A stretch of DNA of 64,000 bases from AP-15 sp963698995 (GTDB taxonomy: Bacteria > Pseudomonadota > Alphaproteobacteria > ATCC43930 > CGMCC-115725): the NCBI GenBank assembly GCA_963698995.1, contig CAVOTD010000011.1:1-64000 (forward strand), read 5' to 3'. Under the pieces are notes generated by a model. That model ran no database searches. It had not been told where the DNA came from and worked only from the letters and a program-made list of their open reading frames with translations. This document shows, piece by piece, positions 1 to 8,815 of the stretch. The stretch's first letter is position 1. Each line of letters begins with the position of its first letter. The translations under genes were made by a program, and so were the position numbers.

Positions 1-298
1 GCGCCGGCGTGTCGGTCGAGGAGGGCTATCGCCACGCGCGCCAGGTCGGGCTGGTGCTGATCGCGGCGATGAAGGAGGCGCTCGGCGATCTCGACCGCGT
101 CGAGGCATCGTCAAGGTGCTCGGCATGGTCAATGCGGCGCCCGATTTCGAGGACCATCCGAAAGTCGTCAACGGCTGCTCCGACCTGTTCGTCGAGGTGT
201 TCGGCGAGCGCGGCCGGCATGCCCGCTCGGCGGTCGGCATGAGTTCGCTGCCCGGCGGCATTCCGGTCGAGATCGAGGTCATCGTCGCGGTCCGGTAG
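1..298 (+). CDS. RidA/YjgF-family protein, C-terminal part, one frameshift
   Basis: The 5' end lies outside the window. The visible part reads SVEEGYRHARQVGLVLIAAM, then LGMVNAAPDFEDHPKVVNG, then HARSAVGMSSLPGGIPVEIE, which is the conserved C-terminal half of RidA-family proteins, including the arginine of the HARSAVG segment. RidA enzymes hydrolyse reactive enamine/imine intermediates of PLP enzymes in the cytosol; distant members may act on other substrates. The reading frame breaks near position 105: restoring one missing G after GTCGAG gives the expected EGIVKVLGM. This is one of many single-base indels in the window. The family call is safe; the exact substrate is not known. Confidence 0.8.
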   Translation, partial: RRRVGRGGLSPRAPGRAGADRGDEGGARRSRPRRGIVKVLGMVNAAPDFEDHPKVVNGCSDLFVEVFGERGRHARSAVGMSSLPGGIPVEIEVIVAVR

Positions 299-330
299 CA
301 GGCGTATTGCGCCGGGGGCGCCGGGCGCGC

Positions 331-1610
331 ATGGCCGAACCGACGGCGCTGCCGCCGGAGACGCCCGGCGGCAGATCCGCCGGCTGATGGTGTTCTTCGC
401 GCTGGTCTATGTCGTCGAGGGGGTCGGGCAGACCGGCGGGCTGATCGCGCAGCCGCTCAACTATTACCTGAAACAGGTGTATCGGCTGGACGCCGCTGCA
501 GGTCACCGCGTCGCTGACGATCCTCAACCTGCCCTGGGTCATCAAGCCGGTCTACGGGATCGTCTCCGATTTCGTGCCGCTGTTCGGCTATCGCCGCAAG
601 GCGTATCTGATCCTCGCCAACCTGGCCGGGGTCGCGGCCTATGGCTGGGCGACGCAGGTGTCGGCGCCGGGCCAGCTGATCTTCGTGCTGCTGCTGACCG
701 CCTATGCGATGGCGGCGTCGAGCACCCTCTGCGGCGCGGTGCTGGTCGAGAACGGGCAGCGGCTCCAGGCCAGCGACGCCTTCGTCAACCAGCAATGGCT
801 GTGGTTCAACATCGCCGCGATGGCGAGTGCGGTGATCGGCGGCCAGCTGGTCGCGCGGCTGTCGCCGGCGGCGGCGCTGCACGCGGCCGCGGCGATCGTC
901 GCGGTCGCGCCGCTCGCCGTCGTCTGCGGCGCGGCTCGGCGCTGCTCGACGAGCCGCGCACCCCGACCAACCTGGCCGAGCTGCGAAGACGCTTCGCAGC
1001 CTCGGCCGCTTTACCAACCGCGAGCTGTGGCTGATCGCCGGGTTTCTGTTTCTCTACTATCTCAACCCGGGCTTCGGCACGCCGCTCTACTACCACATGA
1101 CCGACGATCTGAAGTTCGGCCCAGGACTATATCGGCATGCTCGGCGCGATCTCCTCGGCCGGCTGGATCGCCGGGGCGCTGATCTACCGCCAATTCCTGA
1201 AGGGTCTGACCTCGAAATCGCTGCTGAATTTGAGCATCGTGCTCGGCACGGTGACGACCGCCGCCTTTCTGCTGCTGAGCAACGAGGCGACCGCGGCGAT
1301 CGTCAATTTCTGCAGCGGCATCGCCGGCATGATCGCGTTTGTCGCGACCTTGACCCTGGCTGCCGATTTCTGCCCGAAGCGGGCGGAGGGGTTCGCCTTC
1401 GCCGCGCTGATGTCGATCACCAATTTGTCGGCGGCGCTGTCCGACAATCTCGGCTCCTTTTTGTACGAGCATGTGTTCGAGCGCCGGTTCGCTCCGCTGG
1501 TCCTGTCGTCCGCGGCGTTCACCGCGGTGGCCTTCTTGTTCATCCCCTTGCTCCGATTGGGCGACAAGCAGCCCGGAGAACCGATGCGCCCAGCTGCAGA
1601 GGGCGCGTAA
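331..1610 (+). pseudogene. BT1 (folate/biopterin) family MFS transporter, multiply frameshifted
   Basis: Reconstructed across frames this is a membrane carrier of about 425 residues. The segment LPWVIKPVYGIVSDFVPLFG followed by YRRKAYL is the hallmark of the BT1/FBT branch of the major facilitator superfamily, which carries folates, pterins or related molecules. Many hydrophobic helices follow, ending with SFLYEHVFERRFAPLVLSSA. The frame changes near 380, 483 (an extra C after TAT), 945, 1000 and 1122, so at least five indels separate the pieces. The first plausible start is ATG at 331, shortly after the RidA-like gene. With this many lesions it may be a true pseudogene, but neighbouring genes show similar indels, so poor base accuracy is equally likely. 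The substrate cannot be inferred. Confidence 0.7.
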
Positions 1611-1628
1611 GCAGGTTTCAGACAGCGG

Positions 1629-2008
1629 TCAGGCCTTTGCCGGATTGCGCTTGAAGCTGAGCTTGATGCCGCCCTTGCCTTCGAGCTTGCCACCGCTGCC
1701 GAGGATGCTGATCTGCCCTTCTGAGCTGGCTTCGATCGACAGCTCGACCTGCTCCAACAATAGCCCAGTCTCGGCGCACGATTGATCGAACACGTCACCG
1801 ACAACGGCGAGGAGATTGCCGATTTGCCGTTTCAGATCATCCGCGCTGATCTGCACCCGCTGGGTCAAGCTCTTGCGGAACCACCTGGACGGCGCTGGAT
1901 CCGAACCCACCACCGACGTCCTCGGACTCCGCCCCCTTCGATGACCTCGACCGTTTCGCTGGTTTCGACATTCGTGACAAACCACAGCCCCGCCTGCTCG
2001 TCGGCCAT
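1629..2008 (-). pseudogene. Pepco-like small protein, partner of the caspase gene (two frameshifts)
   Basis: A small protein of about 125 residues starting MADEQAGLWFVTNVETSETV. Two frame changes lie between about 1870 and 1930. The C-terminal half, from VQISADDLKRQIGNLLAVVG through EQVELSIEASSEGQISILG to a final KLEGKGGIKLSFKR, matches my memory of the Pepco domain: an amphipathic helix, an E(V/L)xxSVEI-like strand, then a glycine-rich strand ending in FKR. Pepco domains occur beside caspase- and trypsin-like peptidases in bacterial conflict systems. Here the start lies 16 bp after the stop of the caspase-FGE gene on the same strand, so the two form an operon. The family call rests on pattern recognition and should be checked by profile search. 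Confidence 0.6.
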
Positions 2009-2024
2009 GCGATTCACTCCTTGC

Positions 2025-4047
2025 CTAGATCGTGCAAACCACTCTGAGGCCAATGCGGCCCTGCCAGCCCGAGAAGCCGGGAGGATTGCTGTCGCGATAG
2101 GCCGACCGGCAGATCGCCGGGTTGTGCGACCATGAGCCGCCGCGCAACACCCTCGGGCTGTCCTGCGACCCCGCGAGATTGGCGCTGCCGTCCTGCGGCA
2201 CATCGGCATAATTGTCGCTCCATACTTCGAGGCAGTATTCCCAGACATTGCCATGCATGTCGTAGAGGCCGAACCGATTGGGCGGGAATGTCCCCGGTCG
2301 GGTCGTCGTCCCGCGGAAGATCCCGGGGCGGACCCTGGCCGTACGCGCCTCTGTCGTACGTCACTCCGAGATAGACATCGGAGGCGCCGCTCTTGCCGTC
2401 GCTCGTGCCGCACACCGCACCGCCGATCCCGCAATAGTTCGCCAACTCGGGAATAATCGTCGGCCCGAAGTGAGAGGGGCCGGTGCTGCCGGCGCGACAG
2501 GCATATTCCCATTGCGCTTCGCTCGGCAGCCGATAAGGCCGTCCGGTAATCTCAGTCAGGCGCAGGCAAAACTCTTCTGCCTGGTTCCAGGGCTGCAGCG
2601 TTTCGACCGGTAGGTCGACGTTTCTAAAAAGGAAGGGTTCGGATTGAGGTCGCGATTGATCCGTTCGGGGTGCGCCAATACCGCTGCGGACCATTGCGCC
2701 TGAGTGATCGGCGATGCGCTGATGAAGAACGGCGTAGAGTCAACATGGTGCAGTGGGCCCTCATTCGGCTGCCGCTGAGGCTCGTCCACGGGCGAGCCCA
2801 TCGTGAAGCTGCCACCCGGTATCGCGACCGATATCGAGCGCGCCGCCCTGATCCGAACAGCTCGGTGAATACCGCGGCGGCAGCCTTTTCCGGCGGCTTG
2901 CGGACCCCTTTTTCATCGACCGTCGCAATCTCGAACCCGATCGACCGTGACGCCGGTTTCGACAGCGATCGGCGGACCGAGGGTGTTGCGATGACCGCGC
3001 CGGTCCCGGCAACAGCAAGCGCGGCCACGCCCAGCGCTTGCCGGCGCGTCAGTCTGAGCTGCCGGACGGACAGCGGCCGCCGCAGCACGCCTTGTCGTGC
3101 GGCCGTCGCCACAGAGTCATTGGCTGGGGGGAAGCGGGCTGATTGCTTGAGGGCAATGCGCTTGACTGCCTCATGCGCCTGCGGATCGACCGGTGATACA
3201 GCAATGACCCGCCACAATAGCTGCTCGGCGGTGTCCAGATCGCCGTTCGTCTCGGCCTCGAGGGCTTCCAGCTTGATCGGCCCAAGATCCGCTAGGCTAG
3301 CGAATTTGGGGAGCAGGATCAGGTGCTGCTTTTCGATCGGCTCGGCGTGAGTGTAAGGCGTCTGGCGCGGCTTGTGATATTTGGCGCAGAGCTCGGGTAC
3401 CCGGAACCGGAGATACTGATACAGCCGCTCGACCGTCGCGCAATTGGTCTCGCCCTGCTGCCGCAACCCTTCGAGCAGCGTGTAGCTGAACGCGCCGTGC
3501 TGCACTTCGGAAATCTCGTATGAACGCTCGTTCGGGCTGCAAAACGATATCGTCACCACCCCGGGCTGCACCTCGGCCCCGACCCCCTGCCCATCCCGCG
3601 CTCCTTCGTTGCGGCATGCATCCAGCGGCAGGACCACATTTTTGGCGCCACAGCGCCGCAACCGTTCCGTCAAATAACTGACTGCGACCGCGGTTTCCTC
3701 GACATTTCCGGGGTCGGCGTCGATGGGCATGATGTAGTCGCGGTCCCTGTCTCGCCTGCCGTGACCGACGAAAAAGAACCAGAAATTGTCGCTCGGTTTC
3801 AGGAATTTCTGCTCGAACCGGTGCGCAGAAACCGCCGTAAGGTGCCGCCGCTCGGCATCGAGCGAATCGGCTCGCCGAAATCGGTCTAGATTGGCGACGC
3901 GTCTTCGGCGAAGAAGTAAACTTTGTCGAAACCGGCTTCTTCTTCGAAGAAGTCGCGCAAGGCCTCCGCGTCGCGCGTCGCATATTGCAGCGGCTGCAGG
4001 TTATCGTACCGATCAATGCCGATGCAGATTGCCCAGTTCTCGCTCAT
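2025..4047 (-). pseudogene. Caspase (C14) - TM - FGE-sulfatase fusion protein, several frame disruptions
   Basis: Reconstructed length is about 674 residues, starting MSENWAICIGIDRYDNLQPL at ATG 4047. Order: a caspase/metacaspase domain (about 5-250) with the catalytic histidine in FFFVGHGRRD (codon at 3761-3763) and the catalytic cysteine in VVLPLDACRNEG (codon at 3614-3616); a short TPR-like helical pair (LEAETNGDLDTAEQLLWRV); one membrane helix (RRQALGVAALAVAGTGAVIA, about residue 340); and a C-terminal formylglycine-generating-enzyme/SUMF1-like domain with YRLPSEAQWEYACRAG, GLYDMHGNVWEYC and LRGGSWSHN. There is an in-frame TAG near 3885 and indels near 3835, 2850, 2635 and 2280. Both catalytic residues survive. 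The domain set suggests a membrane-tethered caspase of a bacterial immunity or cell-death system, with the Pepco-like gene directly downstream. A function in defence is inferred from the family, not shown. Confidence 0.8.
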
Positions 4048-4163
4048 CGCCGCATGGTCAACGTCGCGCCGAACAATCTTTGCTCGTCGGGCGAGTAGCT
4101 GCTTGCATCGAACTTGCGACCTTGTTAACGCTCTTCTTTGAGAGCAATCATAAGGGGGGACAC

Positions 4164-4658
4164 ATGTATAAGTTGATCCCGCTTGCTGTGCTTATCGCGA
4201 CCGCATCGACCTTCTGTCATTCATCGGTTGCCGCCGAGCTACGCCTTGCAGACCCCCTACACCGCCTCTCGGCGGCTAGCGTTTCCGGTTACAGCGGCGC
4301 CATCGTGCTCGTCGGCGGCATGGGCGGCAATGGAACCGGCGGCGGGATGACCGGCGCGACCGGCGGCGGCATGACCGGTACGACCGGCGGCATGGGGAAC
4401 GTCACAGGAGGCGGCATGACCGGCGTGACACGCCCCAGCATCGGCGGCGCGACTGGCTACGCGCCCGGCGGCGATCCACCTGGGGGCGGCGGCGCGCCAT
4501 ATGCTACGGGCGAGACGACCGGAGACGGGCCGCAGCACCCGCAGTATTATCATTGTGTTACAAAGCACGGCCGATGCTCGGTGAGTTCCGAATTGGGCGC
4601 GCGTCGCACCGGCGCGTCATGCTCTTGTTTGTTTGGCGGGAAAGGGAAGATCAGATAG
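4164..4658 (+). CDS. Secreted glycine-rich protein with C-terminal four-cysteine motif
   Basis: The 164-residue product starts at ATG 4164, preceded by a strong ribosome binding site (AAGGGGGGA, 4152-4160). Residues 1-24 form a clear signal peptide (MYKLIPLAVLIATASTFCHS, cut near VAA). The middle is low complexity: repeated GGGMTGxT/GGMG units (about residues 50-95). The C-terminus (about 130-164) is different: YYHCVTKHGRCS, then CSCLFGGKGKIR, giving a C-x6-C and C-x-C pattern that could bind metal or form disulfides in the periplasm. I do not recognise the family. It is transcribed away from the caspase gene, with 116 bp between the two starts. Export is well supported; any link to the caspase module is only positional. 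Confidence 0.7.
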   Translation: MYKLIPLAVLIATASTFCHSSVAAELRLADPLHRLSAASVSGYSGAIVLVGGMGGNGTGGGMTGATGGGMTGTTGGMGNVTGGGMTGVTRPSIGGATGYAPGGDPPGGGGAPYATGETTGDGPQHPQYYHCVTKHGRCSVSSELGARRTGASCSCLFGGKGKIR

Positions 4659-4674
4659 ATGGCGGCGCTGCCGC

Positions 4675-5568
4675 TTACCGCCCGGGGACCGTCCCCTTTG
4701 CCAGACTTTCGCAATAGCGCGCGATCTCGCCGGGTGTCGTGATCCACAGCCGATCGCGATGGCGCAGGATGTGGCGGACGGCGTCGCGAAACGCACGCAA
4801 GCGAAACGGCTGGCCAATAATGAAGGGATGCACCGAGACCGCAAACACTAATGGGTATTTGCGGGATTGCTGTAGCATTTCATCGAACTGGTCGATCACC
4901 ATCTCGGCGAATTGCCGCCCGGTATGGCGGCGGAAGACGAGCGCCGGCGAGTTGTCGATCTCGAGCGGGTAGGGCACCGATAGGATGGGGCCGGCCCGAG
5001 TGCGCATCCAGATCGGCTGGTCGTCCAACGCCCAGTCCATCACATAGCGGTAACCGGCTTCCTTCAACAGGTCCAAGGTCACGCCGCTCTGCGCGATGTG
5101 GGGACCGAGCCAACCCTCCGGCCGCCGTCCCGAAAGGCGGGTCAGCATATCGGTGCATTCGGCGATCAGCCGCGCCTCGTCCTCCTCCCAGAGCACATCC
5201 TGGCGCTCCGAATTGGTCCTGCCGTGGCCGATATATTCGTCGCCGCGCCCATTCAGCCGTTCGACGATGTCGGAGCAGTGCTCGAGGACGGCCGAGTTGA
5301 CGTTGTGCGCCCCCGGCAGGCCGAACTCGTCGAGCAGATCGAGATAATACCAGAGGCCCACCCGGTTGCCGTAATCGCGCCACGCGTAGTTGCGTTGGCT
5401 CTGCGCCGCCGCGGCGCCGGTCGAGTTGCTGCCGAGCCCGGCGCCGAACGCGAAATGCTCGATGTTGTTGTTGAAGGTGACGGCGAGCCGAGCCCCCTCC
5501 GGCCACTCATATTGCGGCCGCTTGTGGATCGGGACGTAGTCGTAGCGACTATGGGCGGGGAGTTTCAT
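4675..5568 (-). CDS. Polysaccharide deacetylase family protein (PuuE-like branch)
   Basis: A 297-residue protein starting MKLPAHSRYDYVPIHKRP. It has the NodB-type beta/alpha barrel pattern: ARLAVTFNNNIEHFAFG at the first strand, HGRTNSERQ later, RRPEGWLGPHIAQS and a final HPFIIGQP. Instead of the TFDD metal motif of true chitooligosaccharide deacetylases there is TFNNN, as in the PuuE (allantoinase-like) branch, which works without the usual metal triad. It probably acts on a small amide or ureide rather than on a polysaccharide, but the substrate is unknown. Its ATG lies only a few bases after the stop of the upstream crotonase-like gene, so the two are translationally coupled. Confidence 0.75.
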   Translation of the reverse strand: MKLPAHSRYDYVPIHKRPQYEWPEGARLAVTFNNNIEHFAFGAGLGSNSTGAAAAQSQRNYAWRDYGNRVGLWYYLDLLDEFGLPGAHNVNSAVLEHCSDIVERLNGRGDEYIGHGRTNSERQDVLWEEDEARLIAECTDMLTRLSGRRPEGWLGPHIAQSGVTLDLLKEAGYRYVMDWALDDQPIWMRTRAGPILSVPYPLEIDNSPALVFRRHTGRQFAEMVIDQFDEMLQQSRKYPLVFAVSVHPFIIGQPFRLRAFRDAVRHILRHRDRLWITTPGEIARYCESLAKGTVPGR

Positions 5569-5572
5569 GGGC

Positions 5573-6373
5573 TCACTGCCCTTTGAACATTGGCTTGCGC
5601 TTTTCCATAAAGGCGGTGCGGCCTTCAGCATAATCTTCGCTGGCGAAACACTCGTCGACCATCCGTTGGCACAGCGCCAGGTCGCGTTCGCGGTCGTCCT
5701 TCATCGCTTCGCGGACGATCGCCTTGACCGAGCGGACGGTCAGCGGCGCATTGGCCGCGATCATCTGGCAATAATCGGTGACGTAGCTTTCGAGCGAGTT
5801 GGCCGGCACGACCTGGTTCACCAAGCCCATGCGCAGTGCCTCTTCGGCACTGAATTGCCGCGCGGTGTAGAAAATTTCGCGCGCGCAGGCCGGGCCGACC
5901 AGATCGATCAGCCGGCGGATCCCGTCATAGCCGTAGCCGAGCCCGAGCTTGGCGGCCGGGATGCCAAAGCGCGAGCCATCGGCGGCGATCCGCATATCGC
6001 ACGCCAACGCGGTCCCGACGCCGCCGCCAATGCAATAGCCCGAAATCATCGCGATCGTCGGCTTTGGCGTGTCCTGGAGGCGCTGCCGCGCGCCTTCCGA
6101 AATTTTGCTGTAGGCGGCTGCAGCCTCTTCGGAAGCCCGCTTCTCCTTGAATTCGGAAATGTCGGCACCGGAGACGAAGGCCCGACCCCCCGCTCCACTC
6201 ACCACGATGACGCGGATCGCGTCGTCGCGCTCGAAATCGTCGATGATCTGGGCGACCGCCTGCCACATGTCGAGCGAGACTGCGTTATGGCGCTTCGGGT
6301 TGTTGAAAATCAGGCGGCCGATCGAGCCATCCTTTTCGACGATCATTTTGCTGGTTATAGGTTGGTCGAGCAT
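5573..6373 (-). CDS. Enoyl-CoA hydratase/isomerase (crotonase) family protein lacking both catalytic glutamates
   Basis: A 266-residue crotonase-fold protein. The oxyanion-hole segments are intact: AFVSGADISEF (about residues 65-75) and MISGYCIGGGVGTALACD (about 108-125), so it should bind and activate an acyl-CoA thioester. The two glutamates of enoyl-CoA hydratase are replaced: the GGGCE position is GGGVG and the FGxPE position is FGIPAAKLG. It is therefore unlikely to be a classical hydratase; isomerase, hydrolase or decarboxylase activity is possible, and the substrate is unknown. It is first of a two-gene unit with the PuuE-like deacetylase, four bases apart. The radical SAM gene lies 72 bp upstream on the same strand. 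Confidence 0.85.
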   Translation of the reverse strand: MLDQPITSKMIVEKDGSIGRLIFNNPKRHNAVSLDMWQAVAQIIDDFERDDAIRVIVVSGAGGRAFVSGADISEFKEKRASEEAAAAYSKISEGARQRLQDTPKPTIAMISGYCIGGGVGTALACDMRIAADGSRFGIPAAKLGLGYGYDGIRRLIDLVGPACAREIFYTARQFSAEEALRMGLVNQVVPANSLESYVTDYCQMIAANAPLTVRSVKAIVREAMKDDRERDLALCQRMVDECFASEDYAEGRTAFMEKRKPMFKGQ

Positions 6374-6445
6374 CTTTGCTTCCCGCTCTTTGCTGATCGC
6401 GCAGTGTGGCCCACTCCGTCGCGACTGCCAAGTCGGCTCGACCGG

Positions 6446-7399
6446 TTACCCCCGGCTGCAGGCGCCGCCGCCGAGCACGCAGAACTTGGCGCAGTGCGGA
6501 TGATTGAGCGGCACGGCGCCGCTTGCCTCGGCCAGGGTTTGGCCGAGCTCGAAGCGGGGATCGTAGGGCAAGAGAGTGCAGGCGACGACCGCCGGACGCG
6601 CTGCACCTTTGCGCTTTACGACCATGCGCGAGGTTGCGCACATGACGCTTTCGGGTGACTTTCCGAGGATGTCCCAGCACGCTTCGGTGATCTCCGGAAC
6701 ATCGCTTGCGGCATCCATCTCGGGAAATACCATCAGCCGTATCGGGTCATCGGCATCAATCGCCACCTCGAGTTCGGCAAAGAGCCGGGCAAAACCGCTG
6801 CGGATCGCGGCTTCCGGTTCGCCCGAAAGGCGGCGGCTGGCAACATGCGGCGCAAACCCGTTGTGCGCCAGCCAGCAGAGCCCGTCAATCGTCGGTTGCC
6901 AGCTGCGCTTACCCCGCTCCAGCTCGTGAACCCGGCGGCCATAATGATCGATCGAGACGCGGATCGTCAGCCGCTCGCCATAGCGATCCCGCAGCTCCAA
7001 CAGCGCCGCCTTGCACTTTGCCATCGGCTTCATGGCGTTGGTCAGTACGATGGCCCGGAAATTCCGGGAAAGAACATCATCGAGCATAAGAGACAGCTTG
7101 GGGTTCATAAACGGCTCGCCGCCGGTAAAGCCGATCAGCGAGGTGGCGAGATCGCCGGCTTCGATCTCGTCGAGATATTCCGCGACCTCGGCGGCTGTCA
7201 GGTAAACCAATCGGTCATTTTTGGGGGACGACTCGATGTAGCAATGTCCACAGGTCAGATTACATAGGGTCCCGGTGTTGAACCACAGCGTATCGAGCGC
7301 TTTGAGGACGACGCGCGCCCTTCGGGCGCCATCGATGGTGACGAAGGGATCCTGAAACTTGCGCGGATCCAGTTGCGAAAGCACCGGCTCCATCATCAA
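6446..7399 (-). CDS. Radical SAM protein with C-terminal cysteine cluster
   Basis: A 317-residue protein. The CxxxCxxC motif for the S-adenosylmethionine-bound 4Fe-4S cluster is in GTLCNLTCGHCYIES (about residues 45-56), followed by the GGEP motif (IGFTGGEPFMNP) and VSIDH. The C-terminus HCAKFCVLGGGACSRG adds three cysteines that may hold an auxiliary cluster in the manner of SPASM domains. The start is one of three consecutive ATG codons at 7391-7399. The gene diverges from the URC1-like gene across 162 bp, and the deacetylase/crotonase pair follows on the same strand. The substrate is not apparent, and I do not recognise a named subfamily. Confidence 0.8.
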   Translation of the reverse strand: MMMEPVLSQLDPRKFQDPFVTIDGARRARVVLKALDTLWFNTGTLCNLTCGHCYIESSPKNDRLVYLTAAEVAEYLDEIEAGDLATSLIGFTGGEPFMNPKLSLMLDDVLSRNFRAIVLTNAMKPMAKCKAALLELRDRYGERLTIRVSIDHYGRRVHELERGKRSWQPTIDGLCWLAHNGFAPHVASRRLSGEPEAAIRSGFARLFAELEVAIDADDPIRLMVFPEMDAASDVPEITEACWDILGKSPESVMCATSRMVVKRKGAARPAVVACTLLPYDPRFELGQTLAEASGAVPLNHPHCAKFCVLGGGACSRG

Positions 7400-7561
7400 C
7401 GCGCTGTCTTAGAAAGCGAACCGTAACATCTCAAAAATATCTAAGAACGGTTTCGCAGGATGTGTCGATCCTATCACACGATCGTGAGGCAAGCCGCCTA
7501 GTTGCAGCCTGTTGATAACCTCGTTACGCTGTCTATTTGTAATTCCTTTGACGACAAGGGC
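7400..7561. promoter_or_regulatory. Divergent intergenic region with inverted repeat
   Basis: This 162-bp segment separates the divergent radical SAM and URC1-like genes and must hold both promoters. It contains GCGAACCGT (7416-7424) and the near-complement ACGGTTTCGC (7447-7456), an imperfect inverted repeat with a 22-nt AT-rich spacer that could be an operator or a hairpin in the radical SAM leader. No consensus promoter is clear. Confidence 0.3.
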
Positions 7562-8815
7562 ATGGACCATTCGATCCCGCGTCATATCCGGCTGACATCC
7601 CACCCCGGAACGGGCGGGCAGGGCGCGATTCGGCTGCGTTGGGGGGCGTCGAGCCCGGCCGAGCGCGGCCCTGTGGTGGCGAGCCCGGCCGATCCGCGAT
7701 ACCGCAATGCGGTGGGGTCATATTCCGGCGCTTACGCGGTTTATCGCGCATTGGCGGTGGCGACACGCGCGTTGGCGCGCGACCATCGACCGGATCTCAC
7801 CGACACCGCCCCCGCCGCGCTGATCGGCCCCCATCCGCAATGGGGCGACCCGGCGAAGATCGTGTCGCTCGATCCCTGGGGCCATCTCGTCGGAGAGGTC
7901 TTTGACGAACAGATCCGTGCCGACATCGACATCCGTCCGACGATCGCGATCACCAGGGCGCGAATTGCCACGCCCGAGCTCCGTCCGCTGCTTGCCGACG
8001 GCAGCCTGCGGCCCGATGGCCAAGTGTTGCTCGACAATGGCGAGATCCGCGTCACCAAGGCGGCGATCGATCCGGTGTGGCATCTGCCAGGACTGGCCGG
8101 CCGCTTTGGCGTATCGGAGGCCGATCTCCGGCGCACCTTGTTCGAGGAGACCGGAGGGATGTTCTCCGAGCTCGTCACTCGCCCGGACCTCGAAGTGTTT
8201 TTACCGCCGATCGGCGGCATGACGCTCTATTTCTTCGGCGAGGTCGAGCGGATCGCCGACCCGGTCACGGTGATCGCCTGTCGGGTGCATGACGAATGCA
8301 ACGGCTCGGACGTGTTCGGTTCGGACATTTGCACCTGCCGCCCTTATCTCGCGCACGGGATCGAGGTCTGCGTCGAGACCGCGCAACAGGGCGGGGTCGG
8401 GCTCATCGTCTACAACCGCAAGGAGGGGCGGGCGCTCGGCGAGGTCACCAAATTCCTCGTCTACAACGCCCGCAAGCGCCAGTCCGGGGGCGACCGCCCC
8501 GACACCTACTTCCGCCGCACCGAATGCGTCGCCGGCGTGCCGGACATGCGCTTTCAGGAAATGATGCCGGACGTCTTTCACTGGCTTGGGATCCGCCGGA
8601 TCGACCGCTGGGTGTCGATGTCGAACCTGAAGCGCGACGCGCTCACAGCGCAAGGGATCGAAATCGTCGAGCAGGTCGCGATTCCAGAAAGGCTGGTGCC
8701 GCTGGACGCGGCAGTCGAAATCGAGGCAAAGAAGGCCGCCGGCTATTTCGCGCCATCCGGGATCCCCGATCCGGAGGAGCTCAGCGGCATTAAGGGACGT
8801 GCCCTCGACGATTGA
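7562..8815 (+). CDS. URC1-type GTP cyclohydrolase II-like protein (uracil catabolism)
   Basis: A 417-residue protein beginning MDHSIPRHIRLTSHPGTGGQ. The C-terminal half is a RibA-type GTP cyclohydrolase II domain: the zinc ligands are in RVHDECNGSDVFGSDICTCR, and GVGLIVYNRKEGRALGEVTK follows. A long N-terminal half (about 200 residues) and the substituted active-site context distinguish it from riboflavin RibA and match the URC1 group. URC1 proteins act in the URC pathway, which opens uracil after conversion to a nucleotide. The following gene encodes URC4, overlapping it by 17 nt, and uracil phosphoribosyltransferase lies 5 kb on. Neighbour evidence therefore supports uracil catabolism rather than riboflavin synthesis. 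ATG 7562 was chosen because homologues start at this point; an upstream start at 7502 is less likely. Confidence 0.85.
   Translation: MDHSIPRHIRLTSHPGTGGQGAIRLRWGASSPAERGPVVASPADPRYRNAVGSYSGAYAVYRALAVATRALARDHRPDLTDTAPAALIGPHPQWGDPAKIVSLDPWGHLVGEVFDEQIRADIDIRPTIAITRARIATPELRPLLADGSLRPDGQVLLDNGEIRVTKAAIDPVWHLPGLAGRFGVSEADLRRTLFEETGGMFSELVTRPDLEVFLPPIGGMTLYFFGEVERIADPVTVIACRVHDECNGSDVFGSDICTCRPYLAHGIEVCVETAQQGGVGLIVYNRKEGRALGEVTKFLVYNARKRQSGGDRPDTYFRRTECVAGVPDMRFQEMMPDVFHWLGIRRIDRWVSMSNLKRDALTAQGIEIVEQVAIPERLVPLDAAVEIEAKKAAGYFAPSGIPDPEELSGIKGRALDD

Noticed and set aside
7562..8815. RibA for riboflavin synthesis
   Set aside because: The long N-terminal half, the different core and the adjacent URC4 gene point to the URC1 group.
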